Source of the DNA: Streptomyces gossypii
Lineage (GTDB): Bacteria; Actinomycetota; Actinomycetes; Streptomycetales; Streptomycetaceae
Direction: 5' to 3'
NCBI RefSeq assembly: GCF_025165795.1
Contig: NZ_JAJAGO010000013.1
Coordinates: 1-64,000, forward strand
DNA: 64,000 nt
A program made the position numbers and the translations under genes. Shown one piece after another: positions 17,144 to 25,456 of this stretch (position 1 is the stretch's first letter; every line of letters begins with the position of its first letter). Under the pieces are notes generated by a model. It had not been told where the DNA came from, did not search any database, and was given only the letters and a program-made list of their open reading frames with translations.

Positions 17144-17333
17144 TGTGACCTCCGAGTCGAGGACTCTTTCATGGGGGTGTTGCGAGCACAGAACCTACTC
17201 CCGTGCCCGCCAGAGGTGACATGCGGCCCCACCTCTCCAACAATCGGGCGCATAGGTCCAGTTCAGACTTGTCGTCCCCGGGCGCAGCCGACACCGCCGC
17301 GCGCAGGAGGCCGTCACGCGCACGGAGCACGAC

Positions 17334-17363
17334 CGGCCCCGGCGACGGGTGCCGCCGGGGCCG
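17334..17363 (-). terminator. Hairpin downstream of the VOC gene
   Basis: CGGCCCCGGC (17334-17343) pairs perfectly with GCCGGGGCCG (17354-17363). It lies 27 bp past the stop of the minus-strand VOC gene. Confidence 0.6.
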
Positions 17364-17389
17364 TTGAGTGAATCCTTGCGATCAGGTCT

Positions 17390-17779
17390 CTACTGCTCGC
17401 CGCTCCCGTACGGACGGGTGATGGCTTCCATGCCGTGGCCGGCCGGATCCATGAAGTAGACGCCGCGTCCGCCGTCGTTGTGGTTGATCTCGCCGGGCCG
17501 CTTGCCGTGCGGATCGGCGTAGTACGTGATCCCCCCGTCCTGGATCCGCTGGAAGATTTTGTCGAACTCTTCTTCGGTGACCAGGAACGCGTAGTGCTGC
17601 ATGGTGATCGACTCCGCGGGGATCGTGGCGAAGTCGAGGGTGACGCCGTTGCTCAGTTCGAGGGGGATGAACGGGCCCCACTCGGGGCCTGCCTCCAGTC
17701 CCAGGATGTGCGCCAGGAAGTCGGCGGACTCCCGCTTGTCCCGGGAGTGGACGATGGTGTGGTTCAGCTCGATCGACAC
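17390..17779 (-). CDS. VOC-family (glyoxalase/dioxygenase fold) protein
   Basis: Protein of 129 residues with one full beta-alpha-beta-beta-beta VOC unit pair: ELNHTIVHSRDKRESADFLA at the start (metal-site His) and MDPAGHGMEAITRPYG at the end (Glu metal ligand). The segment MQHYAFLVTEEEFDKIFQRI lies in between. It could be a dioxygenase, a lyase or an antibiotic-binding protein. The start chosen is GTG at 17779 after an ACGGAGG site; an ATG further upstream (17860) lacks a site and its extra sequence is not VOC-like. Confidence 0.85.
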   Translation of the reverse strand: MSIELNHTIVHSRDKRESADFLAHILGLEAGPEWGPFIPLELSNGVTLDFATIPAESITMQHYAFLVTEEEFDKIFQRIQDGGITYYADPHGKRPGEINHNDGGRGVYFMDPAGHGMEAITRPYGSGEQ

Positions 17780-18045
17780 TGTGGATTGCCTCCGTAAGGC
17801 AGTCTCACGGGCACCTCCATGCCTCACCCGGCCGGTGACCGGCACGCGATGCCGTACCAATGATCTTAAACCGGGCTGATCGCCCTGTCATCCGCGCGTC
17901 CTCGCGAAGCGCAGGCGAGGTCGTTACCGGCTGACTATGCGCACCGACGGAGTGTGACGTGTCACAGACAATGTGGCGGCGCTGTGGCAACTTCAACTGG
18001 ATTATTCAGCAGGGGAGTTCGAGGGGAGCCCGGGGTGAGTTCCAT

Positions 18046-18915
18046 ATGAGCGCTGCCGAAGCCGAGACGCTGGACGAGATGGTCGACACGCTGCGGTATC
18101 CCCTGTCGGAACCGGACGGCCCCGAGGCCCTCGCGGTGGTCTCGCGCGCCCGGCGCGAACTGGCCGACGTCGGCTGCACGGTGCTGCGGGACTTCATCCG
18201 CCCCCCGCTGCGCGACGTCCTGCGCCAGGAGTGCTCGGCGCTCGCGCCCCGGGCCCACTTCGACGTCGAGACGGTCAATGTCTACAACATGGCCGTGGAC
18301 GCCTCACTGCCCGAGGACCACCCGGGCAGGCAGTCGTACCAAAGGGGCAACGCGTTCGTCCCGCGCGACCGCATCCCCGCGGACTCCCTGATCAGCCGCC
18401 TCTACTCGCACGAGGGGTTCCGGGCCTTCGTCGCCCGGTGCTTCGAACTGCCGCGGCTCTGCGAGCTGGCGGACCCGCTCTCCGGACTGGTGCTCAATGT
18501 CGTCGCCCCCGGCAAGGAGCACCCGTGGCACTTCGACACCAACGAGTTCACCGTCAGCATGCTGACCCAGGACGCGCAGTACGGCGGTGTCTTCGAGTAC
18601 TGCCCCGGCATCCGGACCGCGCGGGACGAGCACTTCGACGACGTGCGGGACGTACTCGGCGGCCGGGCCGACCCGTTGATCCGGCGGCTCCCGCTGCGGC
18701 CGGGCGATCTGCAGCTGTTCAAGGGCCGCTACTCACTGCACCGGGTGAGTCCCGTACGGGGCGAGGTCGCGCGCCACTCGGCGATCTTCGCCTACAGCGA
18801 GCGCCCGGGCGTCGTCGGCAGTGTGGCGCGGACCAGGCAGCTCTTCGGCCGGGTACTGCCCGAGCACCTGGCGGCCGAAGGCCGCGCCGTGCGGGGGGAC
18901 CAGCTTCTCGACTAA
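18046..18915 (+). CDS. Fe(II)/2-oxoglutarate oxygenase of the BesD/HalD-like group
   Basis: Non-haem iron enzyme of 289 residues. The metal triad is visible: HPWHFDTNEFTVSMLTQ near 162-178 gives His-x-Asp, and GRYSLHRVSPVRG near 228-240 gives the distal His, followed by RHSAIFAYSERPG with the Arg that binds 2-oxoglutarate. The pattern, including GGVFEYCPGIRTARDEHFDDV, resembles the BesD/HalD family of amino-acid halogenases. Those replace the Asp with Gly to make room for chloride; here the Asp is present, so hydroxylation is expected. The start chosen is ATG 18046. The TAA stop is supplied by the end of an inserted MITE, so the C-terminus may be altered. A methyltransferase and a carnitine acyltransferase follow. 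Confidence 0.82.
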   Translation: MSAAEAETLDEMVDTLRYPLSEPDGPEALAVVSRARRELADVGCTVLRDFIRPPLRDVLRQECSALAPRAHFDVETVNVYNMAVDASLPEDHPGRQSYQRGNAFVPRDRIPADSLISRLYSHEGFRAFVARCFELPRLCELADPLSGLVLNVVAPGKEHPWHFDTNEFTVSMLTQDAQYGGVFEYCPGIRTARDEHFDDVRDVLGGRADPLIRRLPLRPGDLQLFKGRYSLHRVSPVRGEVARHSAIFAYSERPGVVGSVARTRQLFGRVLPEHLAAEGRAVRGDQLLD

Positions 18916-19079
18916 GGGCTGTCCCGTGATCCCTGGTGGATCAGCGCGCGGCGTCAGATGCGGTGCTTCGCAAGGCGGAGGGGCGTCCTCATACTGGGCG
19001 TATCCGGGCGTTCCGGCAACGCAGCGAGGTGCCGTAACTGTCGTCCTCCGCCCGCCAGGGATTACGGGACAGCCCTTAG
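18912..19079. mobile_element. MITE-like element with 25-bp terminal inverted repeats
   Basis: The left end (18912-18936) and the right end (19055-19079) are inverted copies with one mismatch; both begin CTAAGGGCTGTCCCGT when read inward. The element contains no coding sequence. TA dinucleotides at both ends fit a TA target duplication, as made by IS630/Tc1-type transposases. The end of the element supplies the TAA stop of the preceding oxygenase gene. I recall GGGCTGTCCCGTAATC-type repeats as scattered in Streptomyces intergenic regions, but could not check it. The helper transposase is not in the window. Confidence 0.75.
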
Positions 19080-19138
19080 GCACCGCCAGCCAGGCCCCGC
19101 CGCCCCGCCAACCACCGGCCCCACGGAGGAGTCACCCC

Positions 19139-20044
19139 GTGCGTTTCGACGCGACCGGAAAAGTCTCGCTCGACCACATCTACACACGCCCCGACCCCCG
19201 CGCGTACTTCTCGGTGCTGCGCACGCTCGACTACGGGGTACCGCAGCAGGCCAAGCCCTACTTCGCGAAGCTCATCCAGGAGTACCGGGAGACCCGTCAG
19301 GTCGCGGCACCGAAGGTGCTGGACATCGGCTGCTCGTACGGCGTCAACGCCGCCCTGCTGAAGTACGACGTGACGATGGACGAGCTGTACGCCCGCTACG
19401 GCGACGCGGGCGCGGACGACGGCGCGGACGACGGCGCGGACGCCGACCCGCTCGCACGCGAGGCGCTGCTCGCGCGCGACCGGGAGCTGGCCCGCTTGCG
19501 GCGGCCCGCGCACCGTACCCGCTTCACCGGCCTCGACCCCTCCGGCGCCGCGCTGTCCTACGCGCTGGAGGCGGGCTTCCTCGACGACGCGGTACACGCC
19601 GATCTGGAGCAGCACGACCCCACACCCCGGCAGCGGACCCAGCTCGCCGGGACGGACCTGGTGATCTCGACGGGCTGCCTCGGCTATGTCACCGAGCGGA
19701 CGCTGCTGCGCGTCGTACGGGCGCAGGACGGCAACCGTCCGTGGATGGCGCACTTCGTGCTGCGGATGTTCCCGTTCCACACCGTGGAGCGCGCCCTTGC
19801 CGGATTCGGGTACCGCACCGTGCGGGTTGAAGAGGTGTTCAAGCAGCGGCGGTTCGCCTCCGGGGCCGAACAGCGTCTCGTGCTGGACACGATGTCGGCG
19901 GCAGGGGTGGATGCGAGGGGCCTGGAGACGGAAGGCTGGCTCTACGCACAGCTCCATCTCTCCCGACCATCCGAAGAGCCCGACAGTCCAGCCCACCGCG
20001 GGGACACCACACCTCCCCACGAAGTGAATCGAGAACGGAATTGA
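19139..20044 (+). CDS. Class I SAM-dependent methyltransferase
   Basis: Protein of 301 residues. Motif I of class I methyltransferases is VLDIGCSYGVNAALLKYDVT near residues 60-79. An acidic spacer with a short repeat (DDGADDGADAD) follows at about 95-105, and the later motif FTGLDPSGAALSYALEAGFLD lies near 130-150. The substrate type (N, O or C) cannot be told. The start chosen is GTG 19139 after GGAGGA; the open frame upstream runs through the MITE and is not coding. The stop overlaps the TTG start of the acyltransferase gene (TTGA), so the two proteins are made together. Context suggests a substrate shared with the oxygenase and the acyltransferase. Confidence 0.83.
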   Translation: MRFDATGKVSLDHIYTRPDPRAYFSVLRTLDYGVPQQAKPYFAKLIQEYRETRQVAAPKVLDIGCSYGVNAALLKYDVTMDELYARYGDAGADDGADDGADADPLAREALLARDRELARLRRPAHRTRFTGLDPSGAALSYALEAGFLDDAVHADLEQHDPTPRQRTQLAGTDLVISTGCLGYVTERTLLRVVRAQDGNRPWMAHFVLRMFPFHTVERALAGFGYRTVRVEEVFKQRRFASGAEQRLVLDTMSAAGVDARGLETEGWLYAQLHLSRPSEEPDSPAHRGDTTPPHEVNRERN

Positions 20045-21906
20045 CCGACCGTCACGCGACCGCCGCCACCGGCAGCGCCGCCGCCACCGACCCCGCGCCG
20101 CCACCGCGGACGTTCGCGCATGAGGACACCCTGCCGCGCGTGCCGCTGCCCACCCTGGAGGAGAGCTGCGAACGCTTCCTCACCTGGTGCGCCCCGCTGC
20201 TGACGCCCGAGGAGCGGTCCGCCACCGAGGCGGAGGTGGCCGCCTTCCTCCGCCCCGGCGGCCCCGGCCGGGCGCTGCACGCGGCACTGGAGGAGTACGA
20301 CGCCACGGAGGGCGTGCACAGCTGGCTCGACACCTTCTGGCCGTACCGCTACCTCGGCCGCCGGGACCGGATCGCGCTCAACGCCAACTTCTTCTTCCTC
20401 TTCCAGGACAACGGCCAGGCGCAGCTGGAGCGGGCGGCCGGGCTGATCGCCGGAGCCGTCCACTACAAGCGGCAGCTGGACCAGGAGATCATCCCGCCGG
20501 TTGCACAGCGCGGGCAGCCCCTGTCGATGGAGCAGAACAAGTACCTGTTCTCGACGACCCGGATTCCCGGAGCGCCGCTGGACACCGTCCGCACCCCCTA
20601 CACCGGCGCATGGCCGGGTCCCTCGGACGCCCGCCACATCGTGGTGTTCTTCCGGGGCGGCATGTTCCGGATGGACGTGCTGGGCGCGGACGGCGTGCCG
20701 CACAGCCTGGAGGATCTCGACGCCGGGCTGCGCGCCGTCATCAAGTCCGGTGCGGAGCCCGCGGGCGCGGACTTCCCGGTGGGCCACCTCACCACCATGG
20801 CCCGCGCGCAGTGGGCGGAGACCCGCGACTCCCTGCTCGACTGCCAACCCCGCAACGCGGACGCGCTGGATGATGTCGAGACCGCGCTGTTCTGCCTCTG
20901 TCTGGAGGACTTCACACCGGCGAGCACCCAGGAGGCGTGCGACAACCTGCTGTACGGGGACCGCGGCAACCGCTGGTTCGACAAGGCCCTGTCCTTCGTC
21001 GTCTTCGGCGACGGCCGTGCGGGCATCAACGTGGAGCACTGCGGGCTGGACGGCACCACCATCCTCAGCTTCGTCGACGCCGTCCTCGGCAGCCCGGCCG
21101 AGGAGCAGTCCCGGCTGTCGGGGGCCCGCGCCCAGGGGCTGCCCGCCGTGGAGCCCCTGGTGTTCGAGCTCGATGACGCCCTGCGCGCCCAGGTGCGCTC
21201 GGCCGCCGAGGCGTTCGCGCAGTACGGGGCGGACACCGCGACCACCACCGTGTCGTTCGACGACTTCGGCGCCAACGCGGCCAAGGCGCTGGGCGTCTCG
21301 CCGGACGCCTTCGTCCAGCTCGCCTACCAGCTCGCACACCAGCGCGCCAAGGGCCGTCTGGGCGCCACGTACGAGTCGATCGCCACCCGCCAGTGGCGGC
21401 GCGGACGCACCGAGGCGATGCGGGTGATCACCCCGGAGATCCAGCGGTTCGTGGCCGCGATGGAGGATCCGGCGGCGGACGCGGACACCCGGCGCGCCGC
21501 CTTCCGGGCGGCGGCCGGGAAGCATGTGGCGCGTGCGAAGGAGTGCCAGGCCGGGCAGGCACCCGAGCAGCACCTGTGGGAGCTGGAGTTGATCCAGCGG
21601 CGGCGCGGGGCGGAGCTGGGAGTGACCGAGCAGCCCGCGCTCTACCGGACGCCGGGGTGGCTGACGATGCGGGACGACTATCTGAGCACCAGCTCAGCAC
21701 CCTCCGCTCATATCCGGTACTTCGGCTTCGGATCGACGAGCAGCCGCTGTATCGGCGTCGCCTATGTGCTGCTGCCCGAGCAGTTCAACCTCTGCCTCAG
21801 TACGCCGATGCCGGTGGCCGACCGGATGCACGACTTCGCCGACCGCCTGCGGGAGGCGATCGGTGAGCTCCGCGAACTGCTGGCCGCCGAGCAGACGGCG
21901 GGCTGA
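20041..21906 (+). CDS. Choline/carnitine O-acyltransferase
   Basis: Protein of 621 residues, the length of animal carnitine acetyltransferases and rare in bacteria. It transfers an acyl group between CoA and the hydroxyl of a betaine such as carnitine. The family start LPRVPLPTLEESCERFL is near residue 31. The catalytic His is in GINVEHCGLDGTTILSF near residues 328-344. The STS motif lies near 551-560 (DYLSTSSAPS), followed by FGFGSTSSRCIGVAYVLLP and FNLCLSTPMP, which match the substrate region of the family. No transit or signal peptide is seen. The start codon is TTG at 20041, overlapping the methyltransferase stop. With the oxygenase and methyltransferase it may act on a hydroxylated, methylated amino acid. 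Confidence 0.9.
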   Translation: MTDRHATAATGSAAATDPAPPPRTFAHEDTLPRVPLPTLEESCERFLTWCAPLLTPEERSATEAEVAAFLRPGGPGRALHAALEEYDATEGVHSWLDTFWPYRYLGRRDRIALNANFFFLFQDNGQAQLERAAGLIAGAVHYKRQLDQEIIPPVAQRGQPLSMEQNKYLFSTTRIPGAPLDTVRTPYTGAWPGPSDARHIVVFFRGGMFRMDVLGADGVPHSLEDLDAGLRAVIKSGAEPAGADFPVGHLTTMARAQWAETRDSLLDCQPRNADALDDVETALFCLCLEDFTPASTQEACDNLLYGDRGNRWFDKALSFVVFGDGRAGINVEHCGLDGTTILSFVDAVLGSPAEEQSRLSGARAQGLPAVEPLVFELDDALRAQVRSAAEAFAQYGADTATTTVSFDDFGANAAKALGVSPDAFVQLAYQLAHQRAKGRLGATYESIATRQWRRGRTEAMRVITPEIQRFVAAMEDPAADADTRRAAFRAAAGKHVARAKECQAGQAPEQHLWELELIQRRRGAELGVTEQPALYRTPGWLTMRDDYLSTSSAPSAHIRYFGFGSTSSRCIGVAYVLLPEQFNLCLSTPMPVADRMHDFADRLREAIGELRELLAAEQTAG

Positions 21907-21970
21907 GCGAGCGAGCGGAGCTGATTCGATCCGAGCCGGGCCGAATCGAGTCGACCCGACCCGACCCGGC

Positions 21971-22020
21971 GCTGAGCCTGGGCCGCCACCCCGTACCGGA
22001 GTGGCGGCCCAGGCGTCAGC
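21971..22020. terminator. Bidirectional terminator hairpin
   Basis: The 16-base arms at 21977-21992 and 21998-22013 pair with one mismatch around a 5-base loop, and outer GCTGA/TCAGC extends the stem. It lies between the convergent acyltransferase and DUF4360-type genes, ending at the latter's stop. Confidence 0.75.
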
Positions 22021-22021
22021 C

Positions 22022-22696
22022 TCAGCCGGCCTTCGCCGGGTCCTCGCACTTCTTCCACGCGAAGTGGTAGGTGGTGCCTACCGCTCCGTCGGTCGAGTCC
22101 ATGGTCATGAAGCTCGTCGTCTCTTCCGTGTTCGACGTGCCCGCGTTGACCCGCAACTCGGTGTTGATGTTGAAGTTCCGCAGTTCGCCGCAGGGCGCCC
22201 AGACCAGCGAGGCCCACTCGGTCTCGTCCGTCGCCTGCCAGTTGTCGTTGTACGGGCCGTCGTACGTGTGCGTGTAGTCCGTCGTCTCCGGCGAACCCTG
22301 GAAGTAGTACGACGCCTTCTGCATGCTGGAGGCGCCGTCCTCCAGGTACGCGTACCCCCGGTAGTCCACGCTGGCGATTGCGTAGGTGAAGCCCTGGGGC
22401 ACGTGCATGACCAGGTTGAGCTGGCAGTTCTTCCGGAAGTCGATGGGGCTGGAGCCGACGCCCACCTGCGCCAGGTAGTCGGAGTAGGTGACCGTGAAGG
22501 CCTTGTTGTCCGGGGAGACGGCGATGGCGGCCGTCCCCTGCGGGCAACCGGACCCGTTGACGGTGGCGACCGTGATCACGATCTCGTCATCGGGTACCTC
22601 GTCGAAGTACGGGGGTGAAGCCTGCTGGCTCTGGACGGACAGCGTCGAGGCGAACAGCGCCGCGGCGGCGCCGCTTGCGAGAAGAACACCGGGCAT
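22022..22696 (-). CDS. Secreted DUF4360-type protein, copy 1
   Basis: Exported protein of 224 residues. A short signal peptide (MPGVLLASGAAAALFASTLS) precedes a beta-rich domain with conserved Cys residues (VNGSGCPQGTAAIAVSPDN, FRKNCQLNLVMHVPQGFTY, VWAPCGELRNFNINTELRV, FAWKKCEDP). The four Cys could form two disulfides. The pattern matches the DUF4360 family of secreted actinobacterial and fungal proteins of unknown function. It is a tandem paralogue of the next gene, from which it is separated by only 39 bp; both have near-identical ribosome-binding regions. Start ATG 22696 follows GGGAGAACC. Confidence 0.82.
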   Translation of the reverse strand: MPGVLLASGAAAALFASTLSVQSQQASPPYFDEVPDDEIVITVATVNGSGCPQGTAAIAVSPDNKAFTVTYSDYLAQVGVGSSPIDFRKNCQLNLVMHVPQGFTYAIASVDYRGYAYLEDGASSMQKASYYFQGSPETTDYTHTYDGPYNDNWQATDETEWASLVWAPCGELRNFNINTELRVNAGTSNTEETTSFMTMDSTDGAVGTTYHFAWKKCEDPAKAG

Positions 22697-22735
22697 GGTT
22701 CTCCCATCGGATGTCGGATGCCTGGGGGAGGGTGG

Positions 22736-23377
22736 TCAGCATTCCTTCCAGGCGAGCTGGAAGAGGGTGCTCACGCTGCCGTCCGTCGAGTCCATCGTCA
22801 TGAAGCTTGTGGAGTCCTGGGTGTTCGACGTACCTCCGTTCACCCGCAGTTCGGAGTTGATGTTGAAGTTCTTGTTCTCGCCGCAGGGAGCCCATACCAG
22901 CGCGCTGTAGTCGGTGCTGTCGCTGGTCCGCCAGTTGTCGCTGTACGGGCCCGCGAATTCGTGGCTCTGCTTCGAGGTTTCCGGTGAGCCCTGGAAGTAG
23001 TAACTCGCCTGCTGCGTACCGCTCGCCCCGTCCTGCAGGTGGGCGAACCCTCGGTAGTCCACCCGGGCGACCGCGTAGGTGAAGCCCTGCGGCACGTGGA
23101 CGTCCAGGTTGAGCTGGCAGTTCTTCCTCAGGTCGGTGGGGTCGGCACCCGCGCCCACCTGGGCGAGATAGTCGCTGTACGTCACCGTGAACGCGGTGTT
23201 GTCGCCCGCGACGGCGACCGCGGCCGTACCCTGCGGGCAGCCTGAGCCGTTCACCGTCCGTACTCCGATCTCGATTCTTGTCGACGGCACCTCGGTGGCT
23301 GTCGGCGCGCTTTGCACGGCGAATGTCGAGGCGAACAACGCCGCGACCGCGCCGCCTGCGAGAAGAGCACCTGGCAT
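22736..23377 (-). CDS. Secreted DUF4360-type protein, copy 2
   Basis: Exported protein of 213 residues, paralogous to copy 1 over its whole length; the long identical runs (for example TVNGSGCPQGTAA, FTVTYSDYLAQVG, ASYYFQGSPET) show recent duplication. The signal peptide begins MPGALLAGGAVAALFAST. The same four Cys positions are kept (SGCPQG, KNCQLNLDV, APCGENKNF, AWKEC), but the protein ends right at the last Cys, 7 residues earlier than copy 1. ATG 23377 follows GGAAGGAG and was preferred to the ATG at 23461, whose extra residues are not signal-like. It is the promoter-proximal gene of the pair. Confidence 0.82.
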   Translation of the reverse strand: MPGALLAGGAVAALFASTFAVQSAPTATEVPSTRIEIGVRTVNGSGCPQGTAAVAVAGDNTAFTVTYSDYLAQVGAGADPTDLRKNCQLNLDVHVPQGFTYAVARVDYRGFAHLQDGASGTQQASYYFQGSPETSKQSHEFAGPYSDNWRTSDSTDYSALVWAPCGENKNFNINSELRVNGGTSNTQDSTSFMTMDSTDGSVSTLFQLAWKEC

Positions 23378-24010
23378 GGTTTCTCCTTCCGAGCGTGAGT
23401 GGGCGACGCGCGGCGTCCAGCGGAATGCCCATGCCGCCCACGGGGGAGATTGATGGTTCACCTCTGCGCAGTCGGGGAGGCGCAGAGATCATGGCGATCG
23501 CACGTTGCTGTGCGAATTCCGGGAGCGTCTGCAGTGCACGCAGTCGAGCTGGTGTGGCAGTCCCTCACGGTGTCCCGGGCCAGGGTTTCGCCCGTACCTG
23601 TGAGGAGGGGATTGCACTCCCGACGGCTGTGACCATAGCGCTGGAATTACCCCCCTGCCAGAATTCCGACCGTTTCCGGGAGTGGGTGTTCAGGCCATAT
23701 ATTGAAGTGCTCCCGCAAAGTCGAATTTCCGTCGAAGGCGCAGGCCCGGAGGTCCGTGTCCTCTTTGAGCGGCATTGCGGAGAACGGCGCGAACACCGGG
23801 CGCGGCGGGGCGCTGACGTGCGAAGGGAGGCGCACCGGGGGTGCGCAGGACATTGCCGCGCGCTGTCTTGTGCGCGCGTAGAAACGCCCGGTGCCATGCC
23901 CACCGCATGTGCCCTGGTCCCACCCCAAGGCGACCCCGCTCGGACGGGACGCGTGAAGCCGGGCGAACGCGGTACCCGGCAGCCGTACCCGTGCTCAAAA
24001 GGAGGATCCC
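23378..24010. other. Intergenic region without a recognised gene
   Basis: About 630 bp between the divergent DUF4360-type pair and the succinate-semialdehyde dehydrogenase gene. It should hold both promoters. A short hairpin (CTCTGCGC / GCGCAGAG) lies near 23467-23492. The open frames crossing it are high-GC artefacts without a ribosome-binding site or protein-like composition. I see nothing else. Confidence 0.6.
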
Positions 24011-25414
24011 GTGTCGATCGCAACCGTGAACCCGGCCACCGGCGAGACGCTCCAGACCTTCGCGGCCCTCACCAAGGAGGAGATCGAGGAGCGGATCCTC
24101 GCGGCGGACGCCGCCTACCGTGGCTACCGTACGACATCCTTCGCACACCGGCAGGAACGGATGCGCCAGGCGGCCAGGCTGCTGGAGGAGGACTTGGAGG
24201 CCGTCGCCCGCATGATGACCCTGGAGATGGGCAAGACCCTGGTCGCGGCGCGGGCGGAGGCCGCCAAGTGCGTCAAGGCCATGCGCTGGTACGCCGAGCA
24301 CGCCGAGGAACTGCTCGCGGACGAGCACCCCTCTCTGGCCGACGTGAAGGACTCCGGCGGTGCCCGCGTCCTCGTGCGCTACCGGCCGCTGGGCCCGGTA
24401 CTCGCGGTCATGCCGTGGAACTTCCCGCTGTGGCAGGTGGTCCGCTTCGCCGCCCCGGCGCTGATGGCGGGGAACGTCGGACTGCTGAAGCACGCCTCGA
24501 ACGTGCCGCAGACCGCGGTGTACCTGGAGGACCTCTTCCGGCGGGCAGGCTTCGCCGACGGCTGCTTCCAGACGCTGCTGATCGGCACGGGAGCGGTCGA
24601 GGAGGTCCTGCGGGACCCGCGGGTCGTCGCCGCGACGCTTACCGGCAGCGAGCCCGCGGGCCGCTCCGTCGCCTCGGTGGCCGGCGACGAGATCAAGAAG
24701 ACCGTGCTCGAACTGGGTGGCAGCGACCCCTATCTGGTGCTGCCCTCCGCCGACGTCGAACGGGCCGCCAAGGTCGGAGTGACCGCAAGGGTGCAGAACA
24801 ACGGCCAGTCCTGCATCGCGGCCAAGCGCTTCATCGTGCACGCGAAGGTCTACGACGACTTCGTGGAGCAGTTCGTCCGCGGCATGTCCCGGCTGGCGGT
24901 GGGCGACCCCATGGACGAGGCCACCGACGTGGGCCCGCTGTCGAGCGAGCGGGGCAGGGAGAGCCTGGAAGAGCTGGTGGAGGACGCCCGCGAGCGGGGC
25001 GCGTCCGTCCTGTGCGGCGGGCGCCGTCCGGCGGGGCGGACCGCGGGCTGGTACTACGAGCCGACCGTGCTGGCGGACATCTCCGCACGGATGCGCATCG
25101 ACCAGGAGGAGGCGTTCGGCCCGGTGGCCACCCTCTACCGGGCCTCGGACCTGGACGAGGCGCTGCGGCTGGCGAACGACACCCCCTTCGGGCTCAGCTC
25201 CAACGTGTGGACCCGGGACGCCGACGAGCAGGAGCGCTGCGTCAGGGACCTGGAGGCCGGCGGCATCTACTTCAACGGAATGACGGCCTCGCATCCCGGC
25301 TTCCCCTTCGGCGGAGTGAAGCGCTCCGGATACGGGCGGGAACTGGCCGCGCACGGGCTGCACGAGTTCTGCAACGTGACGACCGTATGGCACGGCGAAC
25401 CCGTCATGTACTGA
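24011..25414 (+). CDS. gabD: Succinate-semialdehyde dehydrogenase
   Basis: Aldehyde dehydrogenase of 467 residues that oxidises succinate semialdehyde to succinate with NAD(P), closing the GABA or polyamine degradation route. The catalytic residues are clear: Glu234 in LELGGSDPYLVL and Cys268 in NNGQSCIAAKRFIVH. MPWNFPLWQVVRFAAP near 136-151 and NTPFGLSSNVWT near 391-402 are typical of the SSADH branch. GTG at 24011 follows a near-perfect AAAGGAGG site. No GABA transaminase is adjacent, so the gene may act alone or with a distant partner. A related semialdehyde cannot be excluded. Confidence 0.9.
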   Translation: MSIATVNPATGETLQTFAALTKEEIEERILAADAAYRGYRTTSFAHRQERMRQAARLLEEDLEAVARMMTLEMGKTLVAARAEAAKCVKAMRWYAEHAEELLADEHPSLADVKDSGGARVLVRYRPLGPVLAVMPWNFPLWQVVRFAAPALMAGNVGLLKHASNVPQTAVYLEDLFRRAGFADGCFQTLLIGTGAVEEVLRDPRVVAATLTGSEPAGRSVASVAGDEIKKTVLELGGSDPYLVLPSADVERAAKVGVTARVQNNGQSCIAAKRFIVHAKVYDDFVEQFVRGMSRLAVGDPMDEATDVGPLSSERGRESLEELVEDARERGASVLCGGRRPAGRTAGWYYEPTVLADISARMRIDQEEAFGPVATLYRASDLDEALRLANDTPFGLSSNVWTRDADEQERCVRDLEAGGIYFNGMTASHPGFPFGGVKRSGYGRELAAHGLHEFCNVTTVWHGEPVMY

Positions 25415-25456
25415 CCGCTGCTCACCACTGCCCACCGCTGCGCTCACCACAGCCGC

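Noticed and set aside
18046..18915. Calling the BesD-like enzyme a halogenase
   Set aside because: Halogenases of this group lack the carboxylate ligand; here HFD keeps it.
18821..19138. N-terminal extension of the methyltransferase through the MITE
   Set aside because: The frame is open by chance; the family start and the GGAGGA site are at 19139, and the MITE is non-coding.
23690..25450. 586-codon minus-strand frame opposite the succinate-semialdehyde dehydrogenase gene
   Set aside because: Antisense shadow of a gene with intact catalytic residues.
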